From Clostridiaceae bacterium DTU079 (GTDB taxonomy: Bacteria > Bacillota > Clostridia > Acetivibrionales > Acetivibrionaceae): 64,000 nucleotides of DNA. The DNA lies in contig LFSC01000009.1 of the NCBI GenBank assembly GCA_001512505.1, forward strand, positions 106,148 through 170,147, in the 5' to 3' direction. Under the pieces are notes generated by a model. The model saw only the letters and a program-made list of their open reading frames with translations, had not been told where the DNA came from and searched no databases. Positions 35,385-46,241 of the stretch are shown one piece after another (position 1 is the first letter of the stretch; every line of letters starts with the position of its first letter). A program made the position numbers and the translations under genes.

Positions 35385-36599
35385 TCAAGTTCTATCAATC
35401 TCGTTTTGATTTTTAATATTTAAAATTTCGTCCAATATTCTGTGGGCCACGTCTTTTTTACTCATAACCGGCAAATCCACAATATTGCCGCCTCTTTTTA
35501 TAAGCTTTACCACATTGGTATCCGCACCAAACCCTGCTCCCTCCATGGTCACATCATTGGCTACAATCATATCCATATTCTTTGAAATAAGCTTTCCCGA
35601 TGCATTTTTTAAAAGATTATCGGTTTCAGCACTAAAGCCCACTAAAATTCTGTCACCCTTGACCTTGCCAAGCTCCGCAGCTATATCAGGGTTTCTTACC
35701 AACTCTATGGTTAAATTGTCATCAGACTTCTTTATTTTCCTATCCGCAATTTGTGCACACCTGTAGTCTGCTACCGCAGCTACCATAATCAAAACATCAT
35801 AATTTTTATATACCTTCATTACTTCATTATACATTTCCATTGCACGGGTAACATAAACCGTTTCAACCCCACAGGGCTTTTCAAGATTTACCGGCCCCGA
35901 TATCAGCCTGACCGATGCTCCTCGTTCACAGGCAGCAGCCGCAATTGCATAACCCATTTTACCCGATGAAGGATTGGTAATAAACCTTACAGGATCAATT
36001 GCCTCCCTGGTCGGACCGGCGGTTATAAGTACCTTCATATCTGAATAATCCTTGCTTTTTGCCAGCAAATCATTAATATAATTTACAATTGCTTCGGGTG
36101 ATGGCAATCTCCCCTTGCCGCTGGTTCCGCATGCCATCTGTCCGGATTCGGGTTCCATAAAAATATAACCCAGATCCGTCAGTGTATTAATATTCCGTTG
36201 AACAACAGGATTTTCATACATTCTGAAGTTCATGGCAGGTACAAAAAGAACCGGACAATCGGCTGCTATAATAGTGGTAGAAAGCATATCATCTGCTATT
36301 CCGGAAGCAACCTTGCCGATAATATTGGCTGTTGCAGGAGCAACCACAATGAGTTCCGCCTTCTCAGCTAAAGATATGTGCTGAATATCCCAAACCTTAG
36401 GCTCTTCAAACATGTCAACCAAAACGGGATTATGGGAAAGGGACCTGAAAGTAAGGGGCTGAACAAATTTCGTAGCATTTTCAGTCATTATAACATGTAC
36501 ATCAGCATTTAACTTTTTCAGTCTACTTACAATCTCCACCGACTTGTAAGCGGCTATTCCACCGCAAACCCCTACAACTACTGTTTTTCCCTTTAACAT
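35385..36599 (-). CDS. coaBC: Bifunctional phosphopantothenoylcysteine decarboxylase/synthase
   Basis: Fuses two steps of coenzyme A synthesis: CTP-dependent addition of Cys to 4'-phosphopantothenate (CoaB) and FMN-dependent decarboxylation (CoaC). 404 aa. CoaC domain: GVCGGIAAYKSVEIVSRL, QHISLAEKAELIVVAPAT (active-site His), PAMNFRMYENP and the Cys loop ACGTSGKGRLPS. CoaB domain: ITAGPTREAIDPVRFITN and PSSGKMGYAIA, with VAAVADYRC and the KIKK loop. It follows rpoZ by 45 nt in the yicC-remA-gmk-rpoZ-coaBC order that is common in Firmicutes. Confidence 0.97.
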   Translation of the reverse strand: MLKGKTVVVGVCGGIAAYKSVEIVSRLKKLNADVHVIMTENATKFVQPLTFRSLSHNPVLVDMFEEPKVWDIQHISLAEKAELIVVAPATANIIGKVASGIADDMLSTTIIAADCPVLFVPAMNFRMYENPVVQRNINTLTDLGYIFMEPESGQMACGTSGKGRLPSPEAIVNYINDLLAKSKDYSDMKVLITAGPTREAIDPVRFITNPSSGKMGYAIAAAACERGASVRLISGPVNLEKPCGVETVYVTRAMEMYNEVMKVYKNYDVLIMVAAVADYRCAQIADRKIKKSDDNLTIELVRNPDIAAELGKVKGDRILVGFSAETDNLLKNASGKLISKNMDMIVANDVTMEGAGFGADTNVVKLIKRGGNIVDLPVMSKKDVAHRILDEILNIKNQNEIDRT

Positions 36600-36644
36600 T
36601 ACTCCCGCCTCCCCAAAACTAAAACAAACTTATAAAACAATTCG

Positions 36645-36881
36645 CTATTTGATTCCGCTTTTTGTCCTTATGTAGGTTATTTTTTCTTCATTAATTTCAT
36701 TTATTGCTATTGTAACTGCCTTGTCGGATTTACATTCGGTAAGCTTGTGAGCTCCCTCCGTAAGCTGTCTCGCCCTTTTTGCGGTAGCTACTACCAGGGT
36801 ATATCTACTGTCAACTTTAGAAAGCAATGAGCTTATACCGGGTTCAATCATAGTAGATTTGTTTTCGTTTTGATCCTTCAT
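36645..36881 (-). CDS. rpoZ: RNA polymerase omega subunit
   Basis: Small RNA polymerase subunit that aids assembly and stability of beta'. 78 aa. The segment SRYTLVVATAKRARQLTEG (motif around residues 25-43) is the conserved omega signature, followed by a short VTIAINEINEEKITYI strand. It lies between gmk and coaBC, its usual neighbours. A GGAGGGTATGC site lies upstream of the ATG at 36881. Confidence 0.93.
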   Translation of the reverse strand: MKDQNENKSTMIEPGISSLLSKVDSRYTLVVATAKRARQLTEGAHKLTECKSDKAVTIAINEINEEKITYIRTKSGIK

Positions 36882-36939
36882 AGTTAAGCATACCCTCCTT
36901 CAGTTTATTGATTAAAGGATTATATACAATATTTAAATC

Positions 36940-37545
36940 TTAATGTTTAAACTGCTCAATCATTTTTCTGTTTCGGTTTAATTTCAATTTCTCTGCCTTT
37001 AATATAGAGCGCAAGTTCTCTACAGCATCTTCTATTTTGTCGTTGACTATGACATAATCGTAGTTTTCAATATATGCCATTTCTTCTCTTGCCCTCTGAA
37101 GCCGTTTTGCTACAATTTCAGGCTCCTCAGTCGCTCTTTTCTCTATCCTTCTTTTCAATTCTTCAAAAGAAGGTGGAAGTATAAATATTAAAACACAATC
37201 GGGATATGCTTTTTTTACATTTGCCGCTCCTTCCACCTCAATTTCAAGGAGACAGTCATATCCCTCTTTTACGGTAGTTTCAATATATTCCTTCGGAGTT
37301 CCGTAATAATTGCCGCAATATTCCACCCATTCAAGAAGCTGACCCGCTTCAATCATTGATTTAAACTCATCCCGGGTTTTAAAAAAATAATTCAGGCCCT
37401 CCTTTTCGCCCTGCCGTATTGTTCTAGTCGTAGCCGATATAGAAAATCTAATACTGTCATCGCTGTCTTTAAGCCTCTTCAAAACTGTGCCCTTTCCAGC
37501 ACCGGACGGACCTGATACAACAACCAACAGCCCTTCATGGGACAT
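36940..37545 (-). CDS. gmk: Guanylate kinase
   Basis: Phosphorylates GMP to GDP with ATP. 201 aa. P-loop SGPSGAGKGTVLKRL near the N-terminus; the GMP-binding segment ISATTRTIRQGEKEGLNYFF; LLEWVEYCGNYYGTPKEYI; and the lid FILPPSFEELKRRIEKR. The ATG at 37545 is preferred, with GGGGGAA eight nt upstream and homology beginning at MSHEGLLVVVSGPSG; a start at 37569 would overlap remA. It follows remA by 13 nt, so the two are co-translated neighbours in the yicC operon. Confidence 0.96.
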   Translation of the reverse strand: MSHEGLLVVVSGPSGAGKGTVLKRLKDSDDSIRFSISATTRTIRQGEKEGLNYFFKTRDEFKSMIEAGQLLEWVEYCGNYYGTPKEYIETTVKEGYDCLLEIEVEGAANVKKAYPDCVLIFILPPSFEELKRRIEKRATEEPEIVAKRLQRAREEMAYIENYDYVIVNDKIEDAVENLRSILKAEKLKLNRNRKMIEQFKH

Positions 37546-37558
37546 TTTTAAGTTCCCC

Positions 37559-37834
37559 CTATTCTTCAACTTCTTCTTCCACTTCTACCGGATCTGCTTC
37601 CTTGGTATTAAGCCTATGTGCCACTGTCTCAGGCTGAACAGCCGATAAAATAATGTGGTCGCTGTCTGTTATTATTACAGCTCTGGTTCTTCTCCCATAG
37701 GTTGCATCAACGAGCATGCCTCTGTCCCTAGCTTCCTGTATTATTCTTTTAATCGGAGCGGATTCAGGGCTTACAATTGCTACAAGTCTGTTTGCCGATA
37801 CAATATTCCCAAATCCTATATTTATCAGCTTCAT
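37559..37834 (-). CDS. remA: RemA-like DNA-binding regulator (DUF370)
   Basis: Small DNA-binding protein; in Bacillus subtilis RemA activates biofilm matrix operons. 91 aa, starting [20 protein letters not shown] and containing [18 protein letters not shown] and [19 protein letters not shown], the DUF370 signature with its basic loop. The C-terminal tail is acidic ([13 protein letters not shown]). The ATG at 37834 is chosen for the AGGAGGTATTTTA upstream; the longer 37858 start would overlap yicC. It sits between yicC and gmk, the conserved position. Confidence 0.93.
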   Translation of the reverse strand: MKLINIGFGNIVSANRLVAIVSPESAPIKRIIQEARDRGMLVDATYGRRTRAVIITDSDHIILSAVQPETVAHRLNTKEADPVEVEEEVEE

Positions 37835-37850
37835 TAAAATACCTCCTAAA

Positions 37851-38729
37851 TCATTCAATATTTTGTATCTGCTCTCTAATTTTTTCTAATTCACTCTTTA
37901 TCTCAACAACTTGGTTTGTTATGATCAAATCGTTTGCTTTAGATCCTATGGTATTAATTTCCCTGTTCAATTCCTGAAGAAGAAAATCCAGTTTCCTTCC
38001 CACCGGTTGACTTAATTTCAAGGTTTCCCTAAGCTGCTTTATATGACTTCCCAACCTTACCAGTTCCTCTTCAATACTGCATCTGTCTGCAAAAATTGCA
38101 ACTTCCATAGCTAAACGGTTTTCATCCACAATCTGCTGATCCAATAATTCCTTTATTCTGTTCTCGAGCTTACATTTATATTCTTTGACAACTTCAGGTG
38201 CTCTTATGCTAATTTCTTTAATATTATTTTCGATTATGGTTGTTCTTTCAAGCAAATCATGCATTAAGCCCTCTCCCTCAATCTGCCTCATATTAATTAA
38301 AGCATCAAGGGCATCATTTAATGCTACACTTAAAAGACTCCAAATTTTCTCCTCATCCTCTTCGGGTTTTTCCACCCTTAAAACATCGGGAAATCTGGCT
38401 ATAAGGGATACCGAAATATCATCCTTCAACCCGAATTCATCCCTCAAAAGCTGAACACTTCTATTGTAAGCTTCAGCCAAGACCCTATCTATAATAATAT
38501 CCTTTGAATCTTCGCTAAAATCATCGTAAGTTATATAAACATCGACTTTTCCTCTCGATATTTTCTTCCTTATAACTTCTCTGACCTTATCCTCCAAAAA
38601 GGATATCTGCCGTGGCATTTTAATATAAATATCGCAATATCTATGGTTTACCGTTTTTATTTCAACCATCAATTCTTTGCCGCCGTCTTCAATTTTGCCC
38701 CTTCCGAATCCGGTCATACTTTTAATCAT
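37851..38729 (-). CDS. YicC-family endoribonuclease
   Basis: YicC/YloC family protein, shown in E. coli and B. subtilis homologues to be an endoribonuclease. 292 aa. Begins [19 protein letters not shown], the diagnostic SMTGFGR signature, followed by [14 protein letters not shown] and ending with the C-terminal [19 protein letters not shown] segment with Glu/Asp metal ligands. The ATG at 38729 is preferred for this homology; an upstream start at 38750 is possible. It is the first gene of the yicC-remA-gmk-rpoZ-coaBC set. Confidence 0.92.
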   Translation of the reverse strand: MIKSMTGFGRGKIEDGGKELMVEIKTVNHRYCDIYIKMPRQISFLEDKVREVIRKKISRGKVDVYITYDDFSEDSKDIIIDRVLAEAYNRSVQLLRDEFGLKDDISVSLIARFPDVLRVEKPEEDEEKIWSLLSVALNDALDALINMRQIEGEGLMHDLLERTTIIENNIKEISIRAPEVVKEYKCKLENRIKELLDQQIVDENRLAMEVAIFADRCSIEEELVRLGSHIKQLRETLKLSQPVGRKLDFLLQELNREINTIGSKANDLIITNQVVEIKSELEKIREQIQNIE

Positions 38730-38954
38730 ATAGCTGTACATCCCCTTCATGGGTTTTCTTTATTTCCAATAGGTATTATAACATAATTTTAGACAATTAA
38801 AAGGCTTTTGCTTTAATTTTTATATGTTTTTTCTTAATATCTCCCATTTCCTTCATCTTGGAAAACATTCCGGCTGACACCAGCAAAAAAAACAATATTT
38901 ATCAATAAGGTATCTATACCCCTATAGTTTACCCTTTAAATGCACAAATGCATA

Positions 38955-39329
38955 TTAGGCATTTTCGGTAACATTTTTTATTGCCTGCATTACCCTGGTT
39001 TTATCAAAGGGCTTAACTACAAAATCTTTTGCCCCGAGCTTTATTGCATCTATCACCATAGCTTGCTGGCCCATTGCCGAAACCATAATAATCTTTGTAT
39101 CGGGGCTATGCTTTAGTATCTCACTGATAGCAGCAATACCGTCCATTTCAGGCATTGTTATGTCCAGGGTTACTATATCGGGCTTGAATATTTTTACCTG
39201 TTCAATAGCCTCATAACCGTTTGAAGCCTCACCAACTACCTTATAGTTCTTTTCTTCCTCAATCATCTTTTTCAGCAATGTGCGCATAAAAACCGCATCA
39301 TCAACAACAACAAACCTGAGAGTATTCAT
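38955..39329 (-). CDS. Stand-alone CheY-like response regulator
   Basis: Receiver domain only, 124 aa. VVVDDAVFMRTLLKKMIEE carries the acidic pair, PDIVTLDITMPEMDGI the phospho-acceptor Asp (about residue 55), VSAMGQQAM the switch Thr/Ser, and DFVVKPFDKTRV the conserved Lys. The pattern is CheY/CheB-like rather than transcriptional, with no output domain. Its ATG overlaps the rsmE stop by four nt (ATGA), so it is translationally coupled to rsmE at the tail of the heat-shock cluster. No chemotaxis gene is nearby. Confidence 0.92.
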   Translation of the reverse strand: MNTLRFVVVDDAVFMRTLLKKMIEEEKNYKVVGEASNGYEAIEQVKIFKPDIVTLDITMPEMDGIAAISEILKHSPDTKIIMVSAMGQQAMVIDAIKLGAKDFVVKPFDKTRVMQAIKNVTENA

Positions 39330-40072
39330 TTGCCCACATCTCCTAATTCATACATCAGTATTGACAAAACAGCTATTCCGGCTGTTTCCGTCCTTAGTAT
39401 TCTAGGTCCCAAGGTCACAGGATGTATCCCGTTTTCAACAGCCATCTCTACTTCTTTTTCGGTAAAACCGCCTTCCGGTCCGATAAATATTGAAATTCTT
39501 TTTGCATCAGGTCTATTAAATATTATATTTTTCAGTCCGTTGCTTTTCTCCTTTTCGTAGGGAATCAGAGAAATATCATAATCTTTTGCGGCAATTACAG
39601 CCTTTTTAAAATCTATCGGCAATTCCACATGAGGAATAATACCCCTGTTGGATTGCTTTGCTGCTTCCATAGATATTCTGTTCCATCTCTCACATTTCTT
39701 TTGCTCATCTTTTTTGCTGTCCAGTTTTACAACGGTTCTTTCCGTGATAACAGGAACAATCCCTCTAAGTCCAAGTTCCACACCTTTTTGTATAACATAT
39801 TCCATTTTATCGGATTTGGGCAACCCCTGATAAAGAACAATTTCAACAGGGGGCTCTGTTAAATTTTTAACGGATTCGATTATTCTGGTCTCAATCGCAG
39901 ATTCATTGAGTTTTGCAATTTCAACTCTATAGTCAATACCGCTGCCGTCGGTAACCGTTATAATGTCACCGATTCCCAGTCTCAATACCCTTTTTATATG
40001 ATTAACATCTTCGCCGGAAATAATAATCGAATCACCGGATATGTTTGAGCTGTTTACAAAGAACCTGGACAT
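39326..40072 (-). CDS. rsmE: 16S rRNA (uracil-1498-N3) methyltransferase
   Basis: SPOUT-class methyltransferase acting on 16S rRNA U1498. 248 aa from MSRFFVNSSNISGDSIIISG. Conserved segments: VNHIKRVLRLGIGDIITVTDG, LYQGLPKSDKMEYVIQKGVELG, ERCERWNRISMEAAKQSNRG (here KCERWNRISMEAAKQS), IFIGPEGGFTEKEVE and LGPRILRTETAGI, which forms the SAM knot. The start overlaps prmA by 18 nt; a start at 40093 would be longer but has a poorer fit. Part of the dnaK-dnaJ-prmA-rsmE cluster. Confidence 0.95.
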   Translation of the reverse strand: MSRFFVNSSNISGDSIIISGEDVNHIKRVLRLGIGDIITVTDGSGIDYRVEIAKLNESAIETRIIESVKNLTEPPVEIVLYQGLPKSDKMEYVIQKGVELGLRGIVPVITERTVVKLDSKKDEQKKCERWNRISMEAAKQSNRGIIPHVELPIDFKKAVIAAKDYDISLIPYEKEKSNGLKNIIFNRPDAKRISIFIGPEGGFTEKEVEMAVENGIHPVTLGPRILRTETAGIAVLSILMYELGDVGK

Positions 40073-40998
40073 CTTAAAGCCATCGCCACCCATTCTCCCA
40101 TCTCAATTGTATCCTCGCATTTAAATCCCCGGCTTAGATATTTGCTTAATACCTCATCTTTTCTCTCCTTAATGATGCCTGAAGTAATAAAAATTCCGTC
40201 TTCCTTTAAATATTGCGGTATGCTTGAAGACAAGTCTATTATAACATCGGCTATAATATTGGCAACAACAACATCCGCCTTTTCATCTTTTATATCGGTC
40301 AAAACACCCTTAAAGGCAGTTACCGTATCCCCTACCTTGTTTACCTCACAATTCTCTTTTGTGACTTTTACTGCGACCTCATCGATATCAACAGCAGTAA
40401 CCTTTGCTGCACCAAGCTTACATGATATTATCGTTAAAATGCCCGAGCCACATCCAACATCAATGACATTATACCCGTTTTTCATATACTTGCTAAGAAA
40501 AACGGCACACATCTTCGTCGTTTCATGAGTTCCGGTACCGAATGCCATACCGGGGTCCAATTCAATTACAATTTCACCGTCTTTATTATCGTATTTTTCC
40601 CATGTCGGTTTAACCACCAAACCCTCTGCCAACTCAAAGGGCTTATAATACTTCTTCCACGATGTACTCCAGTCTTCATCATCAACCTCACAATAACCGA
40701 CATAGCCTTCGCCTACATTTAGAAAATTATTAATGTAAGTCAGCTTTTCCTTCACCAGAGCAATAATTTCGGAAACATTCTCTTCTCCGGGAAAATACGC
40801 TTTTATAACCACATCTTCTCCCAATGACTTCACAAACTCTTCATCGGCATAGTCCAATGAATTGGGCTTTAATATCTCCTTTTTTATGTCATTGGGATCT
40901 TCTATGGCGACTCCCCCTGCACCTATTGAAGTAAGCATGTAAGATACTGCATCACACGCTTCCTCGCTTGTCTTAATCCTGATTTCATTCCACTTCAT
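40054..40998 (-). CDS. prmA: Ribosomal protein L11 methyltransferase
   Basis: SAM-dependent methylase of ribosomal protein L11. 314 aa. N-terminal alpha/beta domain (MKWNEIRIKTSEEACDAVSY), WSTSWKKYYKPFELAEGLVV, LDPGMAFGTGTHETTKMC, SAM motif VIDVGCGSGILTIISCKLG and VVVANIIADVIIDL. It follows dnaJ by 15 nt with a GGAGGACAAATAATG start site and is coupled to rsmE downstream. This gene order is conserved in clostridia. Confidence 0.96.
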   Translation of the reverse strand: MKWNEIRIKTSEEACDAVSYMLTSIGAGGVAIEDPNDIKKEILKPNSLDYADEEFVKSLGEDVVIKAYFPGEENVSEIIALVKEKLTYINNFLNVGEGYVGYCEVDDEDWSTSWKKYYKPFELAEGLVVKPTWEKYDNKDGEIVIELDPGMAFGTGTHETTKMCAVFLSKYMKNGYNVIDVGCGSGILTIISCKLGAAKVTAVDIDEVAVKVTKENCEVNKVGDTVTAFKGVLTDIKDEKADVVVANIIADVIIDLSSSIPQYLKEDGIFITSGIIKERKDEVLSKYLSRGFKCEDTIEMGEWVAMALRCPGSL

Positions 40999-41013
40999 TA
41001 TTTGTCCTCCGTT

Positions 41014-42165
41014 TTACATGCCTAAAGCATCCCTCATTTTATCAAAAAAGCTTTTCCTCTGCTCATGTACCTCGTCGCCTAATAATTCGGCAAATTGCCT
41101 TAAAACTTCCTTCTGCTTTTCATTTAGTTTTTTAGGAACCTCAACATTTATTTTAACATGCTGCGTTCCCCTTCCTGTTCCTCTAAGTATAGGTATTCCC
41201 TTACCCTTTAACTTAAATACGGTACCGGTCTGAGTTCCTTCAGGAATAGATATCTTTTCCTTGCCGTCAAGAGTAGGAACCTCAATCTCGGCACCCAGTG
41301 CTGCCTGCACAAAAGTTATCGGAATTTCACAGAATATATCATAACCGTCCCTCTTAAATATAGGATGGGGCTTTACTCTTATGGATAAAAAAAGGTCTCC
41401 GGAAGGTCCGCCTCTGGTACCGGGTTCTCCTTCACCTCTTGCTGAAATTGTCTGCCCGTCACCGATTCCGGCAGGTATAGTAACCACCAATTTTGAATGT
41501 TTTCTAACCCGTCCTTTGCCACCGCAGCTCTCACAAGGCTGTGTAATTATTTTACCCTCACCATGGCACACATCACAGGTTCTTATATTGACAAACTGGC
41601 CAAAAGGTGTGCGCTGTTTATATTGTACCTGACCCGTACCGTTACACTGATGGCAAGTAGAGGGCTGATGTCCCGGTTTTGATCCCGTACCGTTACAAGT
41701 CGAGCAAATCTCCATCCTGTTTACCGTTATCTCCTTCTGAACGCCAAAGGCAGCCTCTTCAAAGCTTATTTCAATGGTCTGCCTGATATCGGCTCCTCTC
41801 TGGGGACCTCTTCCGCTACGGGTAGATCTGCTGCTAAATCCGCCTCCACCGAAAAATGTTTCAAATATATCGCTAAATCCGCCAAAATCAAAGTCTCCAA
41901 AACCGCCAAAGCCTCCGAATCCGCCAAAACCGCTACCATCGGTTGCAGCATGCCCGAATTGATCATATTGAGCCCGTTTCTGCGCGTCACTCAAAACCTC
42001 ATAAGCTTCATTTATTTCTTTAAATTTGGCTTCGGCAGTCTTATCTCCGGGATTCATATCGGGATGATATTGCTTAGCCAGCTTCCTGTAAGCCTTTTTT
42101 ATTTCAGCATCGGATGCACCTTTTTCCACTCCAAGGACTTCATAATAATCCCTTTTGCCAGCCAT
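41014..42165 (-). CDS. dnaJ: Chaperone DnaJ
   Basis: Hsp40 co-chaperone that stimulates DnaK ATPase and binds unfolded clients. 383 aa. J domain with the HPD motif in [20 protein letters not shown], a Gly/Phe-rich linker ([17 protein letters not shown], about residues 75-105), four CxxCxGxG zinc repeats ([43 protein letters not shown]), and a C-terminal client domain. dnaK and dnaJ are separated by 331 nt holding a hairpin terminator, so dnaJ may have its own promoter or depend on read-through. Confidence 0.97.
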   Translation of the reverse strand: MAGKRDYYEVLGVEKGASDAEIKKAYRKLAKQYHPDMNPGDKTAEAKFKEINEAYEVLSDAQKRAQYDQFGHAATDGSGFGGFGGFGGFGDFDFGGFSDIFETFFGGGGFSSRSTRSGRGPQRGADIRQTIEISFEEAAFGVQKEITVNRMEICSTCNGTGSKPGHQPSTCHQCNGTGQVQYKQRTPFGQFVNIRTCDVCHGEGKIITQPCESCGGKGRVRKHSKLVVTIPAGIGDGQTISARGEGEPGTRGGPSGDLFLSIRVKPHPIFKRDGYDIFCEIPITFVQAALGAEIEVPTLDGKEKISIPEGTQTGTVFKLKGKGIPILRGTGRGTQHVKINVEVPKKLNEKQKEVLRQFAELLGDEVHEQRKSFFDKMRDALGM

Positions 42166-42496
42166 CCAACCAACTCCTCCGTATAAAATTCTATATTAAC
42201 CGAACGGTATGTCGCATTGTGTATTTTAAATCTGTCCAAATCCTCTTCTATCTTCTTTCAGATTATACCACATAGGAGCATTGTACTGCAACGAAAGTTA
42301 GTTATTATAAACAACAGGCATATTATGTGAAGAAGCAATTTGCACGGTTACGTAAAAGAGCCAAAGCCATCTTCATGACTTTGGCCTTTATGCCGTTAAA
42401 CGTTCCGGTCAAGAAATATTAATTGCACTTTCAAAAAACGCTTTGCTCTTTGCTTATCATTGAAGCATGATATCTCACTGCCGGAATAAACGTTAA
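42166..42496. other. Gap between dnaK and dnaJ
   Basis: 331 nt between the dnaK stop and the dnaJ start on the minus strand, with one terminator (42353-42385). No second CIRCE is seen. Nothing else recognisable. Confidence 0.6.
42353..42385 (-). terminator. Terminator after dnaK
   Basis: GCCAAAGTCAT/ATGGCTTTGGC arms with a GAAG loop (42360-42385), followed on the minus strand by TCTTTT. It separates dnaK from dnaJ. Confidence 0.75.
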
Positions 42497-44377
<1,881 letters not shown>

Positions 44378-44395
44378 TTAACAAAGAATAATAAG

Positions 44396-44998
44396 TCAGT
44401 TTGCAACCTTAACCATACTGTATCTTATTACCCTGTCCTTCAATATATAACCTTTTTGAAATTCTTCAATAATTACACTTTCATCATATTCCGGGTCTTC
44501 AACATGCATCACGGCGTTATGTAGATTGGGGTCAAATTTTTCCCCTACGGATTTAATTTCCTCAACCCCTAATTTACCCATAACATCCTTGAACTGGCGA
44601 TAAACCAGATCGACTCCTTCTTTTAGCGATGCAGCATCAATCTCATTTGAAAATGCTGCAATAGCCCGCTCAATATTGTCAACCACCGGTAAAAAAGCAG
44701 CAATTACATCGACAGTGGCATCAGTATATATAGATTCTTTTTCCTTTGCGGTTCTTTTCTTATAGTTATCAAACTCTGCCGCAGTTCTTTGGAGCATATT
44801 AAAATATTCTTCACATTTTTTAGATTTTTCCTCAAGCTCATTTTTAAGCTGCTCCATCTCCTGATTGCAAGCAGACTCTTCCTTTTCAGGAATATTATCA
44901 TTCTGATTTGTCTCTTCGTTGTTTACCTCTTCATTGTTGTCGGTCTGACAATTATCCTGCTCTTTTTCCTTTTGGTTGTCTGTTTCCTTCTCCTTCAA
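44396..44998 (-). CDS. grpE: Nucleotide exchange factor GrpE
   Basis: Releases ADP from DnaK. 200 aa. A very acidic, Asn/Gln/Glu-rich N-terminal tail (residues 1-45) is followed by a long coiled coil (MEQLKNELEEKSKKCEEYF, RTAAEFDNYKKRTAKE) and a beta domain ending HNAVMHVEDPEYDESVIIEE and GYILKDRVIRYSMVKVAN, the standard GrpE signature. It lies between hrcA and dnaK in the CIRCE-controlled operon, separated from hrcA by 46 nt and from dnaK by 57 nt. Confidence 0.97.
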   Translation of the reverse strand: MKEKETDNQKEKEQDNCQTDNNEEVNNEETNQNDNIPEKEESACNQEMEQLKNELEEKSKKCEEYFNMLQRTAAEFDNYKKRTAKEKESIYTDATVDVIAAFLPVVDNIERAIAAFSNEIDAASLKEGVDLVYRQFKDVMGKLGVEEIKSVGEKFDPNLHNAVMHVEDPEYDESVIIEEFQKGYILKDRVIRYSMVKVAN

Positions 44999-45044
44999 GA
45001 TTATATACCCTCCCTCATCGATCAGTTTTAGTCTTTAATAGTTT

Positions 45045-46100
45045 TCAAGGATGATCCAGGTTTTTCCCCAAAAATTTCTCCACTTCATCTACTATCTTGC
45101 TTTTCATGAAATTTATAGCAGCCAATACCTTGGAATAATCCATCCTTGTCGGACCTATAACTCCTATAGTACCAATAGCAATATTTCCAACTCTATAAGT
45201 TGTTGTAACAAGGCTGCAATCCTTCATTTTTTCAATTTTATTTTCTTCGCCGATTTTAATGGTAACACTGCCGTTGTTCTGAGACAATTCATTAAGCATC
45301 CTTCCCAAAAGCTCTTTTTTATCCATAAGGCACAGAAAATCTTTAACCTTATCCACATCACTAAACTCGGGATAATTCAACATATTTATAGTGCCTTCAA
45401 GATAAACCTCGGAGCTGTCTATCTGATTGATACAATCAGTAACACCGTTTAAAATAGGCATTAACACTTCCTGAGAAGGACTTATCAAAACCTCTATCTC
45501 ACTAATTACAGGCATGTTTATCTGCTCAATTGTAAGGCCCACCAGCTTCTCATTCAACACATTGTTAACAAATATCAAATACTCCGGTGTAACCGTTTCG
45601 GGAATAGTAATAAGGCTATTCTTAACTATGCCTGAATTAGTTATGACAATAACAAGTGCCCTCCCCCTTTCAACCGGCACCACCTGTATATTTTTTATAA
45701 CACTGTTTTTCCTTTCAGGTGTAGCTGCCATTGAAGTATACCTTGTAATCTTTGACATTGCAACCGAAATCTGTCTTAGCAGCTGATTAAGCTCATTTAT
45801 CTTAACATCCAAGGCGGACTTAATACTTAGCATCTCTTCAACAGTCAATTGACTGGTTTTCATTAGTTGATCCACATAAAACCTGTATCCCTGGTCAGAC
45901 GGAATTCGTCCCGCAGAAGTATGGGGCTGTTTTATATACCCCATTTCCTCCAAATCAGCCATTTCGTTTCTAATGGTTGCTGAACTGAGACCAAATTCGT
46001 GTTTTCTGGCAACTGTTCTAGATCCAACGGGTTCGGCAGTATTGATGTAGTCGTCGATAATTGACTGAAGTATCCTCTTCTTTCTATCGTCCAATAACAT
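45045..46100 (-). CDS. hrcA: Heat-inducible transcriptional repressor HrcA
   Basis: Represses class I heat-shock genes by binding CIRCE. 351 aa. N-terminal winged helix (LDDRKKRILQSIIDDYINTA, EPVGSRTVARKHEFGLSSAT, IRNEMADLEEMGYIKQPHTS) followed by SAGRIPSDQGYRFYVDQL and the GAF-like dimer domain. The ATG at 46100 is chosen for GGGGTGATA immediately upstream; 46109 is another in-frame ATT-like option. First gene of hrcA-grpE-dnaK behind CIRCE. Confidence 0.97.
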   Translation of the reverse strand: MLLDDRKKRILQSIIDDYINTAEPVGSRTVARKHEFGLSSATIRNEMADLEEMGYIKQPHTSAGRIPSDQGYRFYVDQLMKTSQLTVEEMLSIKSALDVKINELNQLLRQISVAMSKITRYTSMAATPERKNSVIKNIQVVPVERGRALVIVITNSGIVKNSLITIPETVTPEYLIFVNNVLNEKLVGLTIEQINMPVISEIEVLISPSQEVLMPILNGVTDCINQIDSSEVYLEGTINMLNYPEFSDVDKVKDFLCLMDKKELLGRMLNELSQNNGSVTIKIGEENKIEKMKDCSLVTTTYRVGNIAIGTIGVIGPTRMDYSKVLAAINFMKSKIVDEVEKFLGKNLDHP

Positions 46101-46116
46101 CACTATCACCCCTTTG

Positions 46117-46143
46117 TTAGCACTCTACCTCATTGAGTGCTAA
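46117..46143 (-). promoter_or_regulatory. CIRCE operator
   Basis: TTAGCACTC (46117-46125), nine-nt spacer, GAGTGCTAA (46135-46143): a perfect match to the CIRCE consensus. It lies between the promoter and the hrcA start, so HrcA autoregulates hrcA-grpE-dnaK. Confidence 0.97.
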
Positions 46144-46153
46144 TACTATTCTT

Positions 46154-46182
46154 AAAATACCACCCTAGGTTTCTTTTGTCAA
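46154..46182 (-). promoter_or_regulatory. Promoter of the hrcA operon
   Basis: On the minus strand TTGACA (46177-46182) is separated by 17 bp from TATTTT (46154-46159). CIRCE follows directly downstream, near the expected transcription start. Confidence 0.7.
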
Positions 46183-46241
46183 GATATTTTTGTGGATTAT
46201 TATTTGCTTTAACCAAAAAGCTTATTCTTCCCATCCAAAAG

